Source: Paenibacillus endophyticus (GTDB lineage: Bacteria > Bacillota > Bacilli > Paenibacillales > Paenibacillaceae). Taken from it: a stretch of DNA of 64,000 nucleotides. Shown piece by piece: positions 62,377-64,000 of the stretch (position 1 is its first letter; each line of letters opens with the position of its first letter). The stretch spans positions 310,001 to 374,000 of the forward strand of contig NZ_JACHXW010000002.1 in NCBI RefSeq assembly GCF_014192395.1, in the 5' to 3' direction. A program made the translations under genes and the position numbers. The notes under the pieces are model-generated. The model was not told the DNA's origin, made no database searches, and saw only the letters and a program-made list of their open reading frames with translations.

Positions 62377-63466
62377 TTTGCATCACCATATGCGCCATGC
62401 AATACGAAACGATATTTTCGGAGCCCTGGTTTAAATTAAGGCCTGTGGCGTGTATGCCATCGTAGCATGCACCTGTCTGTTCGTCGATAAGCGATACCGA
62501 AAGCGAATTTCGACCATGAAACCAATCATAACAGGAAGATGCATAGACGAGATACGTATGATTTCCGAACCTTTTGTAAGCAGACATGCATGCCAGCAGC
62601 ATCTCGCAGGCTTCGATTGGCTGCTCGTCGAACAATGCAGCGGCTCCTCCCCTCTCTAACCAGCCATGGCTTCCAATCGGCTTATAAAAACCTTCCTTCG
62701 AGAATGTGGCCGCTGCCAAAAAGTCGAGGCTTTCCTTAGCCGTTTGCCGAAACATCTCCGTATGCGACAACGCGGAAGCTTCCAGCATCGCCCATGGAAG
62801 CATCGCGTTGCCGTACGTGATGCTATTCTCAAACCAATGCCAGCCCGTTCCTTTGTTGCTTTCATACTGCATGTGCAGACGCAATGCCAATTCTTCTATT
62901 ATTGCTTCCATTTCTGCCCGGGGCAGAAAACCCGGGTCTACATCCTCTTTATTCGAAAATGGCAAGCTATAGCTCAATGCTTCCCCAGATTCCAGCATAG
63001 CGGTGAATCCGATCAACCCATAAGCGATAGCTCGCGGCGAGCTCAGCTCCCGCATTCTCGGAAGGGCTTGGTTGATCATATACCTGCATGTGTTCCGCAA
63101 GTTTTGAGGAATGGCTGGCTCCGCAAGCATATAGCCAAGCGCCCACATGCATCGTCCCAAGCAATCCTCGGAGCCCGTATTCTCCAGAAATTCGCGGTTG
63201 TAGCCCATGAAATTGCGAAAGCCGCCATCGTCATTCTGAGCATGATAGATAAATGCCAAATATGTCCTAACCAGCGCAAGCGATCCCTGATCCTTGCTGC
63301 TTTTGTAAAGCATGACAGCAGCGATAAGCGCCCGGGCATTATCGTCCGACGTATATCCATGGCTTCTGTCTGGAATGCCGAATTTCGTATGCTGGAATAT
63401 GCCTGTATCATCCGTCAGGCTTTTCAAATAGTCCATAATGAGCGGGCGTGCCACTGATTTCTGCAT
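62369..63466 (-). CDS. (alpha/alpha)6-barrel glycan-processing protein, glycosyltransferase-associated
   Basis: A 365-residue protein composed of repeated helical pairs, as in (alpha/alpha)6 toroids. Blocks: LTDDTGIFQHTKFGIPDRSHG and YTSDDNARALIAAVMLY near the N terminus, HAQNDDGGFRNFMGYN near 90, GSEDCLGRCMWALGYM near 112, TGWHWFENSITYGNAMLPWA near 218, and SHGWLERGGAAALFDEQPIEA near 275. Such domains are often fused or adjacent to GT4 glycosyltransferases and may hold a glycosidase or phosphorylase fold; activity is unknown. ATG 63466 follows AAGGGAG by 9 bases and shares one base with the GT4 stop codon. No signal peptide. Confidence 0.85.
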   Translation of the reverse strand: MQKSVARPLIMDYLKSLTDDTGIFQHTKFGIPDRSHGYTSDDNARALIAAVMLYKSSKDQGSLALVRTYLAFIYHAQNDDGGFRNFMGYNREFLENTGSEDCLGRCMWALGYMLAEPAIPQNLRNTCRYMINQALPRMRELSSPRAIAYGLIGFTAMLESGEALSYSLPFSNKEDVDPGFLPRAEMEAIIEELALRLHMQYESNKGTGWHWFENSITYGNAMLPWAMLEASALSHTEMFRQTAKESLDFLAAATFSKEGFYKPIGSHGWLERGGAAALFDEQPIEACEMLLACMSAYKRFGNHTYLVYASSCYDWFHGRNSLSVSLIDEQTGACYDGIHATGLNLNQGSENIVSYCMAHMVMQNE

Positions 63467-64000
63467 TACACGGCACTCCCTTTTAGCGCATAGCTTTGAG
63501 CTATAATCTTGCGGAAAAGAACCGCGTAGGACTTCGCCACTTCGTCCCACATCATCGTGCTTCCAAGAGCAAGCGTCTTGTTTTCCATCTCAGCTTTCAA
63601 TCCCGGATCATCAAGCACGTTTACGATATGCGTTTCAAGCGAATCCGCATCGCGGAACTCCGCAAGCAATCCTCTTCCATCTGCAAGCATCTCAACGGCA
63701 TAACGGTAAGGGGTTGAGATAATGACCCTGCCATAACCGATGCCAAAAGCAAGCGTTCCGCTCACCGCTTGGTCTTTTCCAAGGTAAGGGGTCATGTAGA
63801 TATCCGAGAGCACCAGTGATTGCACGACTTCCTCTTGCGTCAGATGCTTATCGACAAACGCAACATGCTTATCGAGGCCAAGGCTTGCGACAAGATCAAT
63901 CAGCTGCTGCCGATACACTTCGCCTGACTCTTGCTTCACAACGGGATGCGTCTTCCCCCAAATCATGTATAGGGCATTCGGATGCTTCGCGACAACGCCT
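63466..64000 (-). CDS. Glycosyltransferase family 4, C-terminal part (cut by right edge)
   Basis: The visible 177 residues are the C-terminal Rossmann lobe of a GT4 (GT-B) enzyme: PNALYMIWGKTHPVV, LGLDKHVAFVDKHLTQEEV, LVLSDIYMTPYLGKDQAVSGTLAF and GRVIISTPYRYAVEML, with the donor-binding region at PYLGKDQAVSG where many GT4 enzymes have E(x)7E. The frame runs off the right edge, so the N-terminal acceptor lobe is outside. As the first visible gene of an operon with GDP-mannose pyrophosphorylase, it is a likely mannosyltransferase. Confidence 0.9.
   Translation of the reverse strand, partial: GVVAKHPNALYMIWGKTHPVVKQESGEVYRQQLIDLVASLGLDKHVAFVDKHLTQEEVVQSLVLSDIYMTPYLGKDQAVSGTLAFGIGYGRVIISTPYRYAVEMLADGRGLLAEFRDADSLETHIVNVLDDPGLKAEMENKTLALGSTMMWDEVAKSYAVLFRKIIAQSYALKGSAV

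Noticed and set aside
1..64000. tRNA or rRNA genes
   Set aside because: No cloverleaf with a GTTCRA-type T-arm followed by an acceptor stem, and no rRNA-like conserved block, was recognised on either strand.

Overview
The window reads as a chromosomal segment of a Gram-positive, spore-forming bacterium of the Paenibacillus/Cohnella type. This rests on YesM/YesN-type two-component systems beside Lpl/Msm-type sugar importers, YheC/YheD and YtrA-type genes, a CcpA-like cre box, strong AGGAGG ribosome sites and many GTG/TTG starts. No tRNA, rRNA, CRISPR array or intact insertion sequence was seen. Nearly all genes to 35 kb lie on the minus strand. Region 1 (1-5.1 kb) is a guanidine catabolism locus read right to left. 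A consensus promoter leads into a guanidine-I (ykkC) riboswitch with a terminator, then a solute-binding lipoprotein and a permease, a second guanidine-I riboswitch, the two carboxyguanidine deiminase subunits (UAAP1/UAAP2), and a urea/guanidine carboxylase cut by the left edge. Region 2 (5.1-12.2 kb) is an Lpl-type importer (two permeases and a lipoprotein) with its YesN/YesM pair. Region 3 (12.2-17.7 kb) holds a YheC/D ATP-grasp gene, a 93-bp tandem repeat, an 11-bp phased repeat, dispersed palindromic repeats, the debris of a second sugar importer, a GH35 beta-galactosidase and a GH2 pseudogene. Region 4 (17.8-32.1 kb) is a galactoside locus: a DUF5107-TPR protein, a divergent AraC regulator, an SLH-domain relic, a mutarotase-like protein, a GH36 alpha-galactosidase, an MsmEFG-type importer and a YesN/YesM pair. 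Region 5 (32.2-50 kb) has three related clan GH-D proteins, two secreted with added carbohydrate-binding domains and one cytoplasmic. Around them are HflK/HflC, a third Lpl-type importer and a divergent YesN/YesM pair. The likely logic is extracellular trimming by the secreted enzymes, import, intracellular cleavage, and sensing by the membrane kinases. No importer has its own ATPase here, so a shared MsmX-like ATPase is likely. Region 6 (50-58 kb) is housekeeping and envelope: a YtrA-type GntR/ABC operon with two operator-like dyads, an NfeD/SPFH pair, a uracil permease, a DUF523 protein and a minimal L,D-transpeptidase domain. Region 7 (58-64 kb) has an AraC regulator convergent with a Gfo/Idh/MocA oxidoreductase, then an operon of a GT4 glycosyltransferase (cut by the right edge), an alpha/alpha-barrel protein, a GDP-mannose pyrophosphorylase and a DUF1861 protein. 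DUF1861 is the family of the Leishmania mannogen (beta-1,2-mannan) transferase-phosphorylases. This makes a bacterial mannogen-like reserve or glycan system the most interesting candidate in the window. The two-riboswitch guanidine operon is the best supported notable system.
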